Source: Micromonospora echinospora (GTDB lineage Bacteria > Actinomycetota > Actinomycetes > Mycobacteriales > Micromonosporaceae). Taken from it: a stretch of DNA of 64,000 nt. A model generated the notes under the pieces. The model did not search any database. It saw nothing but the letters and a program-made list of their open reading frames with translations, and was not told the origin of the DNA. Made by a program: the position numbers and the translations under genes. The first letter of the stretch is position 1; each line of letters begins with the position of its first letter. Shown here in pieces: positions 47,249 to 57,500 of this stretch. The stretch is taken from positions 2,604,001 through 2,668,000 of the forward strand of contig NZ_LT607413.1 in the NCBI RefSeq assembly GCF_900091495.1, given 5' to 3'.

Positions 47249-48412
47249 ATGTACGCCGCCGCCTTCCGAGACGCCCGCCGCTCCCGCCGCCGCCCGGCGG
47301 CCGCGCTGGGCGTGCTCCTCGCCCTGCTGCTCGCCACCGGATGCGGTCCGGCCGCCGAGAGCCCCGCCTGGCAGCCCGCCGACGATCCGACCGCCGCCCC
47401 CGCCCCGGCGAGCCCGAGCGCTCCCCCGGCGGCGGAGGAGGAGAAGGTCGTCTCGCTCTCCGCCACCGGCGACATCATCATCGGCAACGCGCCGAACCGG
47501 CTGCCCCCCAACGGTGGCAAGGGCTTCTTCGACGGGGTCAAGACCGCGCTCGAGGCCGACCTGGTGATGGGCAACCTGGAGGAGCCGCTCACCGTCGACA
47601 CCGGTGCCGGCAAGTGCGGGGCGAACTCCACCCGCTGCTTCCAGTTCCGGGCCCCGCCGGAGTACGCCGCCCACCTCTCCGACGCCGGGTTCCACCTGCT
47701 CAACCAGGCGAACAACCACGGGTACGACTACGGCCCGGCCGGCTACAAGAACACCCAGAAGGCGCTGGAGGAGCACGGCCTCAAGCACACCGGCGCACCT
47801 GACCAGATCACCGTGGTCGACGTCAAGGGTGTCAAGGTCGCCGTCGCCGGCTTCTCGTCCTACGTCTGGTCGAACAGCCTGGTCGACATCGACGCCGCCA
47901 CGAAGGTGATCGAGAAGGCGGCGACCATGGCCGACCTGGTCGTCGTGCAGGTGCACATGGGCGCCGAGGGGTCGGAGAAGACCCGGGTCAAGCCCGGCAC
48001 GGAGATGTTCCTCGGCGAGAACCGGGGCGACCCGGTCAAGTTCTCCCGGGCGATGATCGACGCCGGAGCGGACCTGATCGTCGGGCACGGCCCGCACGTG
48101 CTCCGGGCCATGGAGTTCTACCAGGGCCGGCTGATCGCCTACAGCCTCGGCAACTTCGCCGGCGGCGGCAACTCGCTGAGCAACAACGGCCGGCTCGGCT
48201 GGGGTGGGGTGCTCAAGGTGTCGCTGAAGGCGGACGGCACCTTCGTCGAGGGTTCGTTCGCCTCGACGTACATGAACAGCATCGGCAAGCCGGTCACGGA
48301 TCCGGACGATCGGGGACTCGGCCTGCTCAAGACGCTCACCGGTCAGGACTTCCCGAAGACCGGGGCCCGGTTCGCCGCCGACGGGGCGATCTCCGCTCCG
48401 GACGCCGGGTAG
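47249..48412 (+). CDS. CapA-like metallophosphoesterase lipoprotein
   Basis: 387 aa; ATG at 47249. Lipoprotein signal with Cys32 in LLATGC, then a Pro/Ala-rich spacer to about residue 65. The CapA/PGA-synthesis-like domain follows: [68 protein letters not shown] and [11 protein letters not shown]. This family is related to poly-gamma-glutamate capsule proteins and has a calcineurin-like fold. The enzymatic role here is unknown. Confidence 0.9.
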   Translation: MYAAAFRDARRSRRRPAAALGVLLALLLATGCGPAAESPAWQPADDPTAAPAPASPSAPPAAEEEKVVSLSATGDIIIGNAPNRLPPNGGKGFFDGVKTALEADLVMGNLEEPLTVDTGAGKCGANSTRCFQFRAPPEYAAHLSDAGFHLLNQANNHGYDYGPAGYKNTQKALEEHGLKHTGAPDQITVVDVKGVKVAVAGFSSYVWSNSLVDIDAATKVIEKAATMADLVVVQVHMGAEGSEKTRVKPGTEMFLGENRGDPVKFSRAMIDAGADLIVGHGPHVLRAMEFYQGRLIAYSLGNFAGGGNSLSNNGRLGWGGVLKVSLKADGTFVEGSFASTYMNSIGKPVTDPDDRGLGLLKTLTGQDFPKTGARFAADGAISAPDAG

Positions 48413-48453
48413 GCCGGACCGGTCCGTCCGTCCGGCGACGTAGGCTGGCCGGC

Positions 48454-49242
48454 GTGACCACCAGCTCTCCCAGCGTGGCGGAGACCGACCTGGGCCGTAA
48501 GCGGCGGGCCCGGCGGATCGGCCGCGCGCTCACCGACGCCCACCCCGACGCGCACTGCGAACTCGACCACTCCAACGCGCTCGAACTCGCCGTGGCGACG
48601 ATCCTCTCCGCCCAGTGCACGGACAAGCGGGTCAACGAGGTCACCCCGAAGCTCTTCGCCCGGTATCCGGGCGCGGCGGACTACGCCGGCGCCGACCGGA
48701 CCGAGCTGGAGGAGCTGATCCGGCCGACCGGCTTCTTCCGGAACAAGACCGACTCGCTGATCAGGCTGGGCCAGGCTCTCGTCGAACGGTACGACGGGCA
48801 GGTCCCCGGCAGGCTGACCGACCTGGTGACCCTGCCCGGGATCGGCCGCAAGACCGCCAACGTCATCCTCGGCAACGCCTTCGGCGTCCCCGGGATCACC
48901 GTCGACACGCACTTCCAGCGGCTGGTGCACCGCTGGCGGCTGACCGCCGAGACCGACCCGGTCAAGATCGAGCACGCGGTCGGGGCGCTCTTCGAGAAGC
49001 GCGACTGGACCATGCTGTCGCACCGGGTGATCTTCCACGGGCGGCGGGTCTGCCACGCCCGCAAGCCCGCCTGTGGTGCCTGCACGCTGACGAAGCTCTG
49101 CCCGTCGTACGGGACCGGGCCGACCGAGCCGGCCGCCGCCGCGAAGCTGCTCAAGGGGCCCCGGGCCCGGGACCTGGCGGTCGCCGCCGGGCTCGACCCC
49201 GACCTGGTCCCCGCCCAGGCCGTCGCCGTGGAGGTGCCGTGA
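48454..49242 (+). CDS. nth: Endonuclease III
   Basis: 262 aa. It removes oxidised pyrimidines from DNA (glycosylase with AP lyase). Visible elements: [19 protein letters not shown], the helix-hairpin-helix [14 protein letters not shown] with the catalytic Lys, the catalytic Asp in [10 protein letters not shown], and the 4Fe-4S motif C-x6-C-x2-C-x5-C in [17 protein letters not shown]. Its stop overlaps the start of the next gene (GTGA). Position matches mycobacterial nth (Rv3674c). Confidence 0.96.
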   Translation: MTTSSPSVAETDLGRKRRARRIGRALTDAHPDAHCELDHSNALELAVATILSAQCTDKRVNEVTPKLFARYPGAADYAGADRTELEELIRPTGFFRNKTDSLIRLGQALVERYDGQVPGRLTDLVTLPGIGRKTANVILGNAFGVPGITVDTHFQRLVHRWRLTAETDPVKIEHAVGALFEKRDWTMLSHRVIFHGRRVCHARKPACGACTLTKLCPSYGTGPTEPAAAAKLLKGPRARDLAVAAGLDPDLVPAQAVAVEVP

Positions 49243-49910
49243 ACCGACGGATGGCCGCAGCTCTCCTCGCTCCGCTGCTGGCGGTCGCCGGCTGCACCAC
49301 CGGGGAGCCCGACCGGGACGCCGCGCCGTCGGCCGCGACGGAGAGCTCACCGTTCGCCGACTGCGCCGCGCTGACCGCAGCCCCGTCGGCTCCGCCCGCG
49401 TCAGCCGGACCGTCGGTCCGACCCTCCGACCCTGGCAGCGCACCCGCAGGTTCGCCGGACCCCACCCCCGGCGCGCCGGGGACGGGCCGGGACCTGCCCG
49501 ACCTGAGCTTCGCGTGTTTCACCGGCGGGGCCGAGGTCTCCCTGCGGGCGGTACGCGGACCTGCGGTGATCAACCTGTGGGCCTCCTGGTGCGCGCCGTG
49601 CCGGAAGGAACTTCCCGCGTTCCAGCGCCTGCACGAGCGGATGGCCGGGCAGGTGCACGTGATCGGCGTGAACACCCGCGACGACCGGCCCCGGGCGGTC
49701 TCCGTCGGTGAGGACTTCGGCGTGACCTTCCCGACCCTGGTCGACACCGACCAGCGGTTGCAGCGCGCGCTGGCGCCGAACGTCCTGCCGATCACCCTCC
49801 TGGTCGACGGGCAGGGGCGGGTCCGGCACCAGGACGTCTCCGGTGCGATCGACGACGCCCTCCTCGCCGACCTGGTCCGCCGCCACCTCGGCCTGGACGT
49901 ACCGGCATGA
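49239..49910 (+). CDS. Thioredoxin-like lipoprotein
   Basis: 223 aa from GTG 49239. Lipobox AVAGC with Cys19, then a Pro/Ser/Ala-rich linker to about residue 80. The thioredoxin fold has the active-site CAPC in [16 protein letters not shown] and the cis-Pro region [13 protein letters not shown]. It is a probable membrane-bound thiol-disulfide oxidoreductase of the TlpA/ResA type, comparable to mycobacterial Rv3673c. The next gene overlaps its stop (ATGA). Confidence 0.92.
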   Translation: MNRRMAAALLAPLLAVAGCTTGEPDRDAAPSAATESSPFADCAALTAAPSAPPASAGPSVRPSDPGSAPAGSPDPTPGAPGTGRDLPDLSFACFTGGAEVSLRAVRGPAVINLWASWCAPCRKELPAFQRLHERMAGQVHVIGVNTRDDRPRAVSVGEDFGVTFPTLVDTDQRLQRALAPNVLPITLLVDGQGRVRHQDVSGAIDDALLADLVRRHLGLDVPA

Positions 49911-50599
49911 CCCGTCCGCTGCCCGGGTGGATGGACCCGCTGCTCGCCCGGCTCGGCACGGCCCGCTCCGAGGACTTCACCCCGCTGCACACCCCGACCA
50001 GCGGCGGCCGGCAGAGCGCCGTGCTGGTGCTGCTCGCCGAGGAACCGGACGTCGGACCGGACGTCCTCGTCCTGCAACGGGCTGCCACCCTGCGTAACCA
50101 CGCCGGTCAGCCGGCCTTCCCCGGAGGGGCCGCCGACCCGGAGGACGCCGACGCCACCGCGACCGCGCTGCGCGAGGCGAACGAGGAGGTCGGTCTCGAC
50201 CCGGCCACCGTCACCGTCCTGGCCGAGCTGCCGAAACTCTGGATCCCGGTCAGCGACTTCGTGGTCACTCCGGTCCTCGGCTGGTGGCACCGGCCGCACC
50301 CGGTGCACCCCCGGGAACCGGCCGAGGTCGCACACGTCGCCCGGCTCCCGGTCGCCGAGCTGGTCGACCCGGAGAACCGGATGCGGGTACGCCATCCGAG
50401 CGGTTGGACGGGGCCGGCCTTCTCCGCGCGCGGCATGCTGGTCTGGGGGTTCACCGCCGGCGTGCTCGCCACCCTGCTCGAGATGGGCGGCTGGGCCCGG
50501 CCCTGGCACCGGGACCGGATCGTCGACCTGCCACCGACGGACGCCACCCCGGCCCCCTCCGCCGGCACCGACTCCGCGGACGAGATGGTCGACCGCTGA
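49907..50599 (+). CDS. NUDIX hydrolase, CoA pyrophosphatase-like
   Basis: 230 aa. The Nudix box GGAADPEDADATATALREAN-EEVGL starts near residue 73, and the preceding LRNHAGQPAFPGG fits the NUDT7/CoA-pyrophosphatase subgroup (UPF0035 pattern). The reaction would be hydrolysis of coenzyme A or a related nucleotide. In mycobacteria Rv3672c occupies this place. It overlaps the thioredoxin-like gene and precedes the serine protease by 63 nt. Confidence 0.9.
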   Translation: MTRPLPGWMDPLLARLGTARSEDFTPLHTPTSGGRQSAVLVLLAEEPDVGPDVLVLQRAATLRNHAGQPAFPGGAADPEDADATATALREANEEVGLDPATVTVLAELPKLWIPVSDFVVTPVLGWWHRPHPVHPREPAEVAHVARLPVAELVDPENRMRVRHPSGWTGPAFSARGMLVWGFTAGVLATLLEMGGWARPWHRDRIVDLPPTDATPAPSAGTDSADEMVDR

Positions 50600-50662
50600 C
50601 GGCGGTGGTCGGCTTCCGCGACGAGCGTCGTCGCCGCTGTCCGGTGCCCGTACGCTGGACGG

Positions 50663-51841
50663 GTGTCCGCCGTTGATCTCGTCCTGTTGCTACTCATGCT
50701 CGTGTTCGCGATCAGCGGATATCGCCAGGGGTTCGTCATCGGGGCGCTCTCCTTCACCGGCTTCTTCCTCGGGGCCCTGCTCGGCCTCCAGGTCGGCCCC
50801 CTGCTGGCGGAGCGGCTCGCCGACAGCGCCACCCGGGTGATCGTCGCGCTGGTCGCGGTCTTCGGACTGGCGGTGCTCGGACAGACCCTCGCCGGCTGGA
50901 TCGGCTCGCACCTGCGGCACGCGATCACCAGTCGGGTTGGCCGCCGCGCCGACGACATCGGGGGCGCGTTCGTCTCGCTCTTCGCGGTGATCCTGGTGGC
51001 CTGGCTCGTCGCCGTCCCGCTCGGGTCGTCGTCGTTCCCCTGGCTGGCCTCATCGGTCCGGAACAGCGCCCTGCTCACCGTGGTCGACCGGGTGATGCCG
51101 GACCAGGCCCAGCAGCTTTCCACCGCGTTGCGGGACACCGTGGACACCAACGGCTTCCCGGACGTCTTCGGTGACCTGGCGCCCACCCGGGCCCGTCAGG
51201 TGTCGCCTCCCGATCCGGCGCTCGCCGGCTCCCCGGTGGTCGCCAACGGCCAACGTTCGGTGGTCAAGGTTCGTGGCCACGCGCCGAGTTGCAGCCGCCG
51301 GATCGAGGGCTCCGGTTTCGTCTACGCCGACGACCGGGTGATGACCAACGCGCATGTCGTCGCCGGCACCCGCGACGTCTCGGTGGAACAGAACGGCGAG
51401 CGGTACGACGGTCGCGTGGTGGTCTACGACCCCGACCGGGACCTGGCCGTGATCCACGTACCGGACCTGCCGGGTCCGGCCATGCGGTTCGCCGCCGACC
51501 AGGCGGCCAGCGGGGCGGACGCGATCGTCCTCGGTTTCCCGCTGGACGGGCCGTACGACGCGCAGTCGGCCCGGGTGCGGGACGTCGACCGGATCACCGG
51601 CCCGGACATCTACTCCTCGGGGGACGTCACCCGGGAGGTCTACACGATCCGCGCCCTGGTGCGCAGCGGCAACTCCGGCGGTCCACTGGTCGCGCCGAAC
51701 GGCCTGGTGCTCGGGGTGATCTTCGCGGCGGCGGCGGACGACCCGAACACCGGGTTCGCGGTCACCGCCGAGGAGGCCCGCCCGGTGGCGCTGGCCGGTG
51801 CGGAACGGACCCGCGCGGTCGACACCGGCGACTGCACCTGA
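50663..51841 (+). CDS. marP: Membrane serine protease (MarP-like)
   Basis: 392 aa from GTG 50663. The N-terminal CvpA-like domain has four membrane helices (about 1-125). The periplasmic chymotrypsin-fold protease has the triad in VMTNAHVVAGT (His), YDPDRDLAVIH (Asp) and VRSGNSGGPLV (Ser). Cys residues near 210 and 391 could form a disulfide as in MarP. Mycobacterial MarP (Rv3671c) protects against acid and oxidative stress and lies in the same order after the NUDIX gene. Confidence 0.93.
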   Translation: MSAVDLVLLLLMLVFAISGYRQGFVIGALSFTGFFLGALLGLQVGPLLAERLADSATRVIVALVAVFGLAVLGQTLAGWIGSHLRHAITSRVGRRADDIGGAFVSLFAVILVAWLVAVPLGSSSFPWLASSVRNSALLTVVDRVMPDQAQQLSTALRDTVDTNGFPDVFGDLAPTRARQVSPPDPALAGSPVVANGQRSVVKVRGHAPSCSRRIEGSGFVYADDRVMTNAHVVAGTRDVSVEQNGERYDGRVVVYDPDRDLAVIHVPDLPGPAMRFAADQAASGADAIVLGFPLDGPYDAQSARVRDVDRITGPDIYSSGDVTREVYTIRALVRSGNSGGPLVAPNGLVLGVIFAAAADDPNTGFAVTAEEARPVALAGAERTRAVDTGDCT

Positions 51842-51875
51842 ACCGGCGGCCCGCCGCGCCACCCGGGCCGGGGGA

Positions 51876-51900
51876 GGGAGGGATGGCGTCCATCCCTCCC
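51876..51900 (+). terminator. Terminator after marP
   Basis: GGGAGGGATGG and CCATCCCTCCC arms (11 bp) with a 3-nt loop. Confidence 0.75.
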
Positions 51901-51923
51901 CGGCACCGAGTCACTCGGGTCGG

Positions 51924-52856
51924 TCAGCCCAGGAACTTGTCCATGGCAGCCTCGATGGCGCCGCTGTCCGGCGAGGCGTACGCCTTCATCGTGGCCTTGT
52001 TGTAGGTGACGAAGGACGGGCAGCGGACGGCCGGGGCGTTGATGGTGCCGCCGTCGCCGATCTTCTGGGCGGTCTTCGCCGCGTAGAAGGTGAGGGTGTA
52101 CCGGGACGACACGTAGTCGACCGTGATGATCTTGTCGTCGCTGTCCTTGAGCTGGCACTTGCGGCCTTCGCCCTCGCTGCCGTCCTGGTACTTCAGGCAG
52201 CCCACGACACTGACCTTCTCGAACTCGTCGCTCTTGGCGTAGTACGACTTGCCGTAGCCGGTGGAGCGGAGCGACCAGCTCTCCAGCCGCGTGGGCGAGT
52301 TGTAGAAGGTGTACGCCTTGGAACCGGCCGGCGCGGAGTAGGCCGCCGCGTTGAGGACCGGGTTGCCCGCGCAGACCGCGTCGAAGTCGCTGGAGTACCG
52401 GGCGGTCACCGCGTTGTTGTTGTTCGGCACGTCGTCCTGGCTCTCGCTGGGCGACGGGGCGGTGCTCGGGTTGGTGTCCCCGCCGGGGGCCGAGGAGGTG
52501 GCGATCGGTGGCGGGGTCGGGTCGTCATCGTCGCCGTTCGCGACGATGACGCCGACACCGACGCCGCAGAGCGCCAGCAGCGCCACCGTCGCGGCACCGA
52601 CGCCGAGGCCGATCATCAGGCCCCGGTTCTTCTTCGGCGGCTGCACCGGGGCGGCGTACTGCGGCGGTGCGTATCCAGGCTGCTGCTGGTAGCCGGGCTG
52701 GCCGTACCCGCCGTACGGGTCCGGCTGCCCCGAGATCGGCTGACCGGGCGGCGGCCCCCACGGCTGCCCGGAGACCGGCTGGCCCGGAGGCGGTCCCCAG
52801 GGCTGCCCGGCGTTCGGATCGGACGGTCCTCCGTACGGAGGGTGACTGTCGCTCAT
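51924..52856 (-). CDS. Proline-rich single-pass membrane protein
   Basis: 310 aa. The cytoplasmic N-terminus has repeats of SGQPWGPPPGQP and GQPGY type up to about residue 70. A KKNRGL stop precedes one membrane helix (about 78-105), followed by an acidic/Ser-Pro linker and a C-terminal extracytoplasmic domain (about 150-310) with four Cys. It resembles other actinobacterial membrane proteins with a Gln/Pro/Tyr-rich tail and a small secreted domain. It is upstream of the ESX genes, but no direct link is shown. Confidence 0.78.
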   Translation of the reverse strand: MSDSHPPYGGPSDPNAGQPWGPPPGQPVSGQPWGPPPGQPISGQPDPYGGYGQPGYQQQPGYAPPQYAAPVQPPKKNRGLMIGLGVGAATVALLALCGVGVGVIVANGDDDDPTPPPIATSSAPGGDTNPSTAPSPSESQDDVPNNNNAVTARYSSDFDAVCAGNPVLNAAAYSAPAGSKAYTFYNSPTRLESWSLRSTGYGKSYYAKSDEFEKVSVVGCLKYQDGSEGEGRKCQLKDSDDKIITVDYVSSRYTLTFYAAKTAQKIGDGGTINAPAVRCPSFVTYNKATMKAYASPDSGAIEAAMDKFLG

Positions 52857-53064
52857 CTTTGGCCCTTATCGCTGTCGGCGGTGCGCTGGCACCCGAATCA
52901 CTGTCACGATAAACAGCGATGCAAATTGCCTGCTCACCGGCATCTCCTGTATTCGGGGAGCCGAAAGGCAGGCTTAGCGACCGTTAAGTAAAAAAGTGGG
53001 CCGAACGACTTCGCAGGTGGCTCAGGGTCATGATCACGTCACCCGATATCTGCCCCGACGTGAC
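52857..53064. other. Intergenic region before the mycosin gene
   Basis: About 200 nt between the promoter side of the proline-rich gene and the 3' end of mycP. AT-rich patch CCGTTAAGTAAAAAAGTGG at about 52981-53000. No gene seen. Confidence 0.35.
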
Positions 53065-54432
53065 TCAGCGACGCTCCGGACGACGGAACCGGCGGGCCAC
53101 CAGGGCCGTGCCGGTGACCAGGATGACACCGAGGACCACGCCACCCCACAGCCGTGCCGGTCCCGCCGCCTCGCCGTCGCCGGCGGCGCGGGCCGTCCAC
53201 CCGTCGCCCCGCGTGCCGGTGAGACCGAGCCGGTCGGCGTCGGTCCCGGACGTCTCGGCCACGCCCGGGGCCCGACCGAAACCCACCTCGCCCGGCGAGG
53301 AGTGGTCGTCGAGCGGGTTGCGCGGCACCGCGCCGACGTCCCCGGTGAGCGCGGCGACCGGGTCGAGCCGGCCGAATCCGAACCGGTCGTCCCGGCCGGC
53401 AGGGCCGATGTCCCGGGCGGTGGTGATCAGCCGGTTCACCACGTCACCGGCGGACATCTGTGGCCACCGGGCACGCAGCAGCGCGGCGGTGGCGGTCACC
53501 AGGGGTGCGGCGAAACTCGTCCCCTGCACACGCCAGTAGCCGCCCGGTCGGGCACCCACCAGCCCGGTCGCCGGGGCGGTCAACACCGTCTCCGGGCCGC
53601 TGATGGAGCCGGACCAGAGATTGTCGCTGTCGCGCTCCAGGCCGGCGACCGCGATCACCCCGGGCTCCCGCGCCGGATACCAGACCCGGGAGCCAGAGGA
53701 GACCGCCACGTTGCCGGTGCAGGCGACCACCACCACGTCCCGCGCGAAGGCGTAGTCCAGCGCCGCCGCCAGGGCGGCACTGTCCCCGCCCCCGCCCAAC
53801 GACAGGTTGATCACCCGGGCCCCGTTGTCGACCGCCCACCGGACCCCCTTGGCCACGACCAGCGCGTCGTCGTAGCGGTTCTCCTCGTCGAGCACCCGGA
53901 CCGGCAGGATCCTCGCGTCCGGCGCGAGGCCGACCACCCCACGGCGGTCGTCCCGCCGGCCGGCGATCAGGCCAGCGACCGTGGTTCCGTGTCCCACCGG
54001 GTCCGGCTCGGCCGTCCCGTCCGGAGCGACCAGGTCGAGACCGGGGAGCACCTGGCCCACGAGGTCCGGGTGGGTGGCGTCCACGCCGGAATCGATCACC
54101 GCGACGGTCACCCCGCGTCCGGTGGACGTCCGCCAGACGGTCTCCGCGTCGAGCGCGTCGAGCTGCCACTGGTCGTCGCGCACCTGGTCGGCGCGGGCGG
54201 GGGCGTGGACCGGGTCGACGGCGACCGGTCCGGGCCGCAGCGGCGTCCCGACCGTCGCGACCTGCCGGGCCGGAGCGGCGTACGCGACGGGCGCGGTCCG
54301 CGAGGGCGGGGCGGCGTTCGCGGATGCCACGGGAAACACGACGAGCGGTACGGCGGTCGCGGCCACGGCGAGCAACGCACGGCCGGCAAGCCTCCGGGGC
54401 CCGGTAGCGCGTCTCTGCCGCACCGCAGTCAC
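53065..54432 (-). CDS. mycP: Type VII secretion mycosin (subtilisin-like protease)
   Basis: 455 aa from GTG 54432. Signal peptide residues about 15-40. The S8 catalytic triad is in VAVIDSGVDATH (Asp), DPVGHGTTVAGLIA (His) and VQGTSFAAPLVTAT (Ser). A C-terminal membrane helix (LWGGVVLGVILVTGTALV) and basic tail follow. This length and topology are those of MycP, the membrane-anchored protease needed for ESX stability. It follows eccC in the same direction, a typical ESX arrangement. Confidence 0.93.
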   Translation of the reverse strand: MTAVRQRRATGPRRLAGRALLAVAATAVPLVVFPVASANAAPPSRTAPVAYAAPARQVATVGTPLRPGPVAVDPVHAPARADQVRDDQWQLDALDAETVWRTSTGRGVTVAVIDSGVDATHPDLVGQVLPGLDLVAPDGTAEPDPVGHGTTVAGLIAGRRDDRRGVVGLAPDARILPVRVLDEENRYDDALVVAKGVRWAVDNGARVINLSLGGGGDSAALAAALDYAFARDVVVVACTGNVAVSSGSRVWYPAREPGVIAVAGLERDSDNLWSGSISGPETVLTAPATGLVGARPGGYWRVQGTSFAAPLVTATAALLRARWPQMSAGDVVNRLITTARDIGPAGRDDRFGFGRLDPVAALTGDVGAVPRNPLDDHSSPGEVGFGRAPGVAETSGTDADRLGLTGTRGDGWTARAAGDGEAAGPARLWGGVVLGVILVTGTALVARRFRRPERR

Positions 54433-54533
54433 AGCCTCAGCCCATTCGTCGCGCCGGACACATGATGCTCGGAGGTTACCTGTTCTCCGGTCCACTCCGG
54501 CTCCTCTTCGCCGTAATCAACTGCCCCGGAGGG

Positions 54534-57500
54534 TCACATCGGAGGGAGGTACGCGAGCTGCACGAGCCGGACGCCCTCCCGCCGGGTCACCAGCCGGCCC
54601 CGCCCCGGCGGCAGCGGGCCGGGCCGGACCGGCCCGACCAACGCACCCTCCTCCGGGCTGCCGGTCATCACCAGACCGGCGGTGGAGAGCTCCCGCAGCC
54701 GCTGGACGATCGGCTCGTACTGGGCCCGGCCCGCGCCACCCGACCGCCGGACCAGCACCAGGTGCAGCCCCACGTCCCGGGCCTGCGGGAGGTGCTCCTC
54801 CAACGCGCGCAGCGGGTTCGCCGGGCCGGTGGCGACCAGGTCGTAGTCGTCGACCAGGACGAACAGCTCCGGCCCGGACCACCAGGACCGCTCCCGCAAC
54901 TGCGCGGCGGTCACCTCCGGGCCGGGTATCCGGCGCTGCATGTAGCCGGCGACCGACTCGATCAGTTCGGCGGTGCCGGCCGCCGCGGTGCCGTAGCCGA
55001 TCAGGTGGTCGGTCCCGATCGCGCCGAGGAGACTGCGCCGGTAGTCGACCAGGATCACCCGGGCCTGCTCCGGGGTGAACCGCCGCGTGATCGACGTGGC
55101 CAGCGCGCGCAGGAACGACGACTTGCCGCACTCCGCGTCCCCGAAGACCACGAAGTGCGGTTCGGCGGCGAAGTCGAGCACCACCTGGCACAGGTCCGCC
55201 TCGGCGATGCCGACCGGCAGCCGCAGCCCGGTCGACCGGGACAGGTCCAGCTCCGCATAGGACAGCACCGGCGGGAGCAGCCGTACCGCCGGGGCGGCCG
55301 GGCCCGCCCAGGCCCCGGCGACCGCCTTCACCAGGTCACCGGTGTCCCCACCCGGGGTGGCCAGCCGTGGTACCGCGCCGAGGAAGTGCAGCCGTTCCGC
55401 GGTGATCCCCCGCCCCGGGCTGTTCTCCGGCACGTTCGCCGCCGCCTGCCGGGCGACGCCCGAGTCGGACGGGTCGCCGAGACGCAGTTCCAACCGGGAC
55501 CCGAACAGGTCCCGGATCGCCGGCCGGAAGTCCAGCCAGCGCAGTGCGGTCGCCACCACGTGCACGCCGTACGCCAGGCCCCGGCCGGCCAGGTCGGTGA
55601 CCGGCCCCTCCAGGTCGTCGTACTCGCCGCGCAGGGTGGCCCAGCCGTCCACCACGAGGAAGACGTCGCCGAACGGGTCCGACACCGGCTGTCCGGTGGC
55701 GGCCAGCGCCGCCCGTCGCTGCCGGTACGCGGCCATCGACTCCACGCCCAGCTCGGCGAAGCGCTGCTCCCGCTCGGCCAGCAGGGCGGCGACCTCCCCG
55801 ACGGTACGGCGCACCGAGGTCGGGTCGGCCCGCCCGGCGACCCCACCGACGTGCGGCAGGTCGCGCAGCGCGCCTAGCCCACCGCCGCCGAAGTCCAGGC
55901 AGTACACCTGCACCTCGTGCGGGGTGTGGGTGAGCGCGAGCGTGCAGATCAGCGTACGCAGCAGGCCGGACTTGCCGCTCTGTGGCGCGCCGACCACGGC
56001 GACGTGCCCGGTCGCGCCGTCCAGGGCCAGCCAGAGCAGGTCACGACGCTGGTCGTACGGCCGGTCGACCAGGGCCACCGGCACCTGGAGTGCGCCGTGC
56101 AGCTCCGGGTTGCCGAAGGTCAGGCCACGGGCCGGGTCGACGCCGACCGGGCCGAGCAGGTCGTCCAGAGTCGGCGAGGACTCCAGCGGGGGCAGCCACA
56201 CCTGGTGGGCCGGGGGGCCCTGACCGGCGATCCGCCCGACCAGCACATCCAGCAGGGTCTCGCCACCGTCCCGTTCCTCCTCGACCGGCCGGGGTGACGG
56301 AACGGGCTCCGGCACCGGCACGAGGTGGGTGGAGAAGGCGAGCAACCGGGCCGTGCCGGCGCTGTCGACACCCGTGCCGGCGCCGTGGCGGTGGGCCGCC
56401 CCGGAGACGTAGGCGGCCCGGAACCGCACCAGCGGTTCGGTGCCGAAGCGGAGGTATCCGTGGCCGGGGGAGCGGGGCAGCTCGTGCGCGTCCGGCACAC
56501 CGAGCACCGTCCGGGACTCCAGCGCGGAGAAGGTCCGCAACCCGATCCGGTACGACAGGTGGGTGTCCAGCCCGCGCAGCCGACCCTCCTCCAGTCGCTG
56601 CGAGGCGAGCAGCAGGTGCACCCCGAGGGACCGGCCCAGCCGGCCGATCTGCACGAACAGGTCGATGAAGTCCGGCTTGTGGAACAGCAGCTCGGAGAAC
56701 TCGTCGCAGATCACCAGCAGGGACGGCAGCGGCGCGAGCGGCGTGCCCGCCGCGCGGGCCCGTTCGTAGTCGCGCAGGCTGGCGAAGTTCCCGGCCCGGC
56801 GCAGCAGCTCCTGGCGGCGGGTCAGCTCACCGTTGAGCGCGTCGGCCATCCGGTCCACCAGTGGGAGCGCGTCCTCCAGGTTGGTGATCACGGCGGCGGT
56901 GTGCGGCAGCCGGTCGAACGAGGCGAAGGTGGCCCCGCCTTTGAAGTCGACCAGGACGAAGTTGAGCACCTCCGAGCTGTGCGTGGCGGCCAGCCCCAGC
57001 ACCAGCGTGCGCAGCAGCTCCGACTTGCCCGACCCGGTGGCTCCGATGAGCAGCCCGTGCGGACCCATGCCGTCCTGTGCGGACTCCTTCAGGTCCAGCT
57101 CGATCGCGCCGCCGTCGGTGCCGACACCGATCGGCACCCGCAGCCGGTCGCGCGGGGCCCGGGGCGTCCAGCCCTGTTCGACCGAGAAGTTCTCCGGATC
57201 GCCGAGGCCGAGCAGCTCGGGCAGGCCCGGCTCGGTGCGGTGCGGCGTGTCGGACCCCGTGGCCGTGGTCGCCAGCCGCAGCGGGGCGAGTCGCCGGGCC
57301 ACCGCCTCGGCGTCGGTGATCGGGAGCTGGTCGGCGACGCCCACCTCGGCGTGCGTGTCGGCCGCGTACGAGTGCAGCCGCCCGTCCCGTACCTCCAGCA
57401 CCAGGGTGGTCCGGTCGAGCAGGCGCGGCGGCGGTGTGTCCAGGTCGACCACGGTGACCGCGTCGATGCCACCGTCGGAGGTGATTTGGGTGGCACCGGT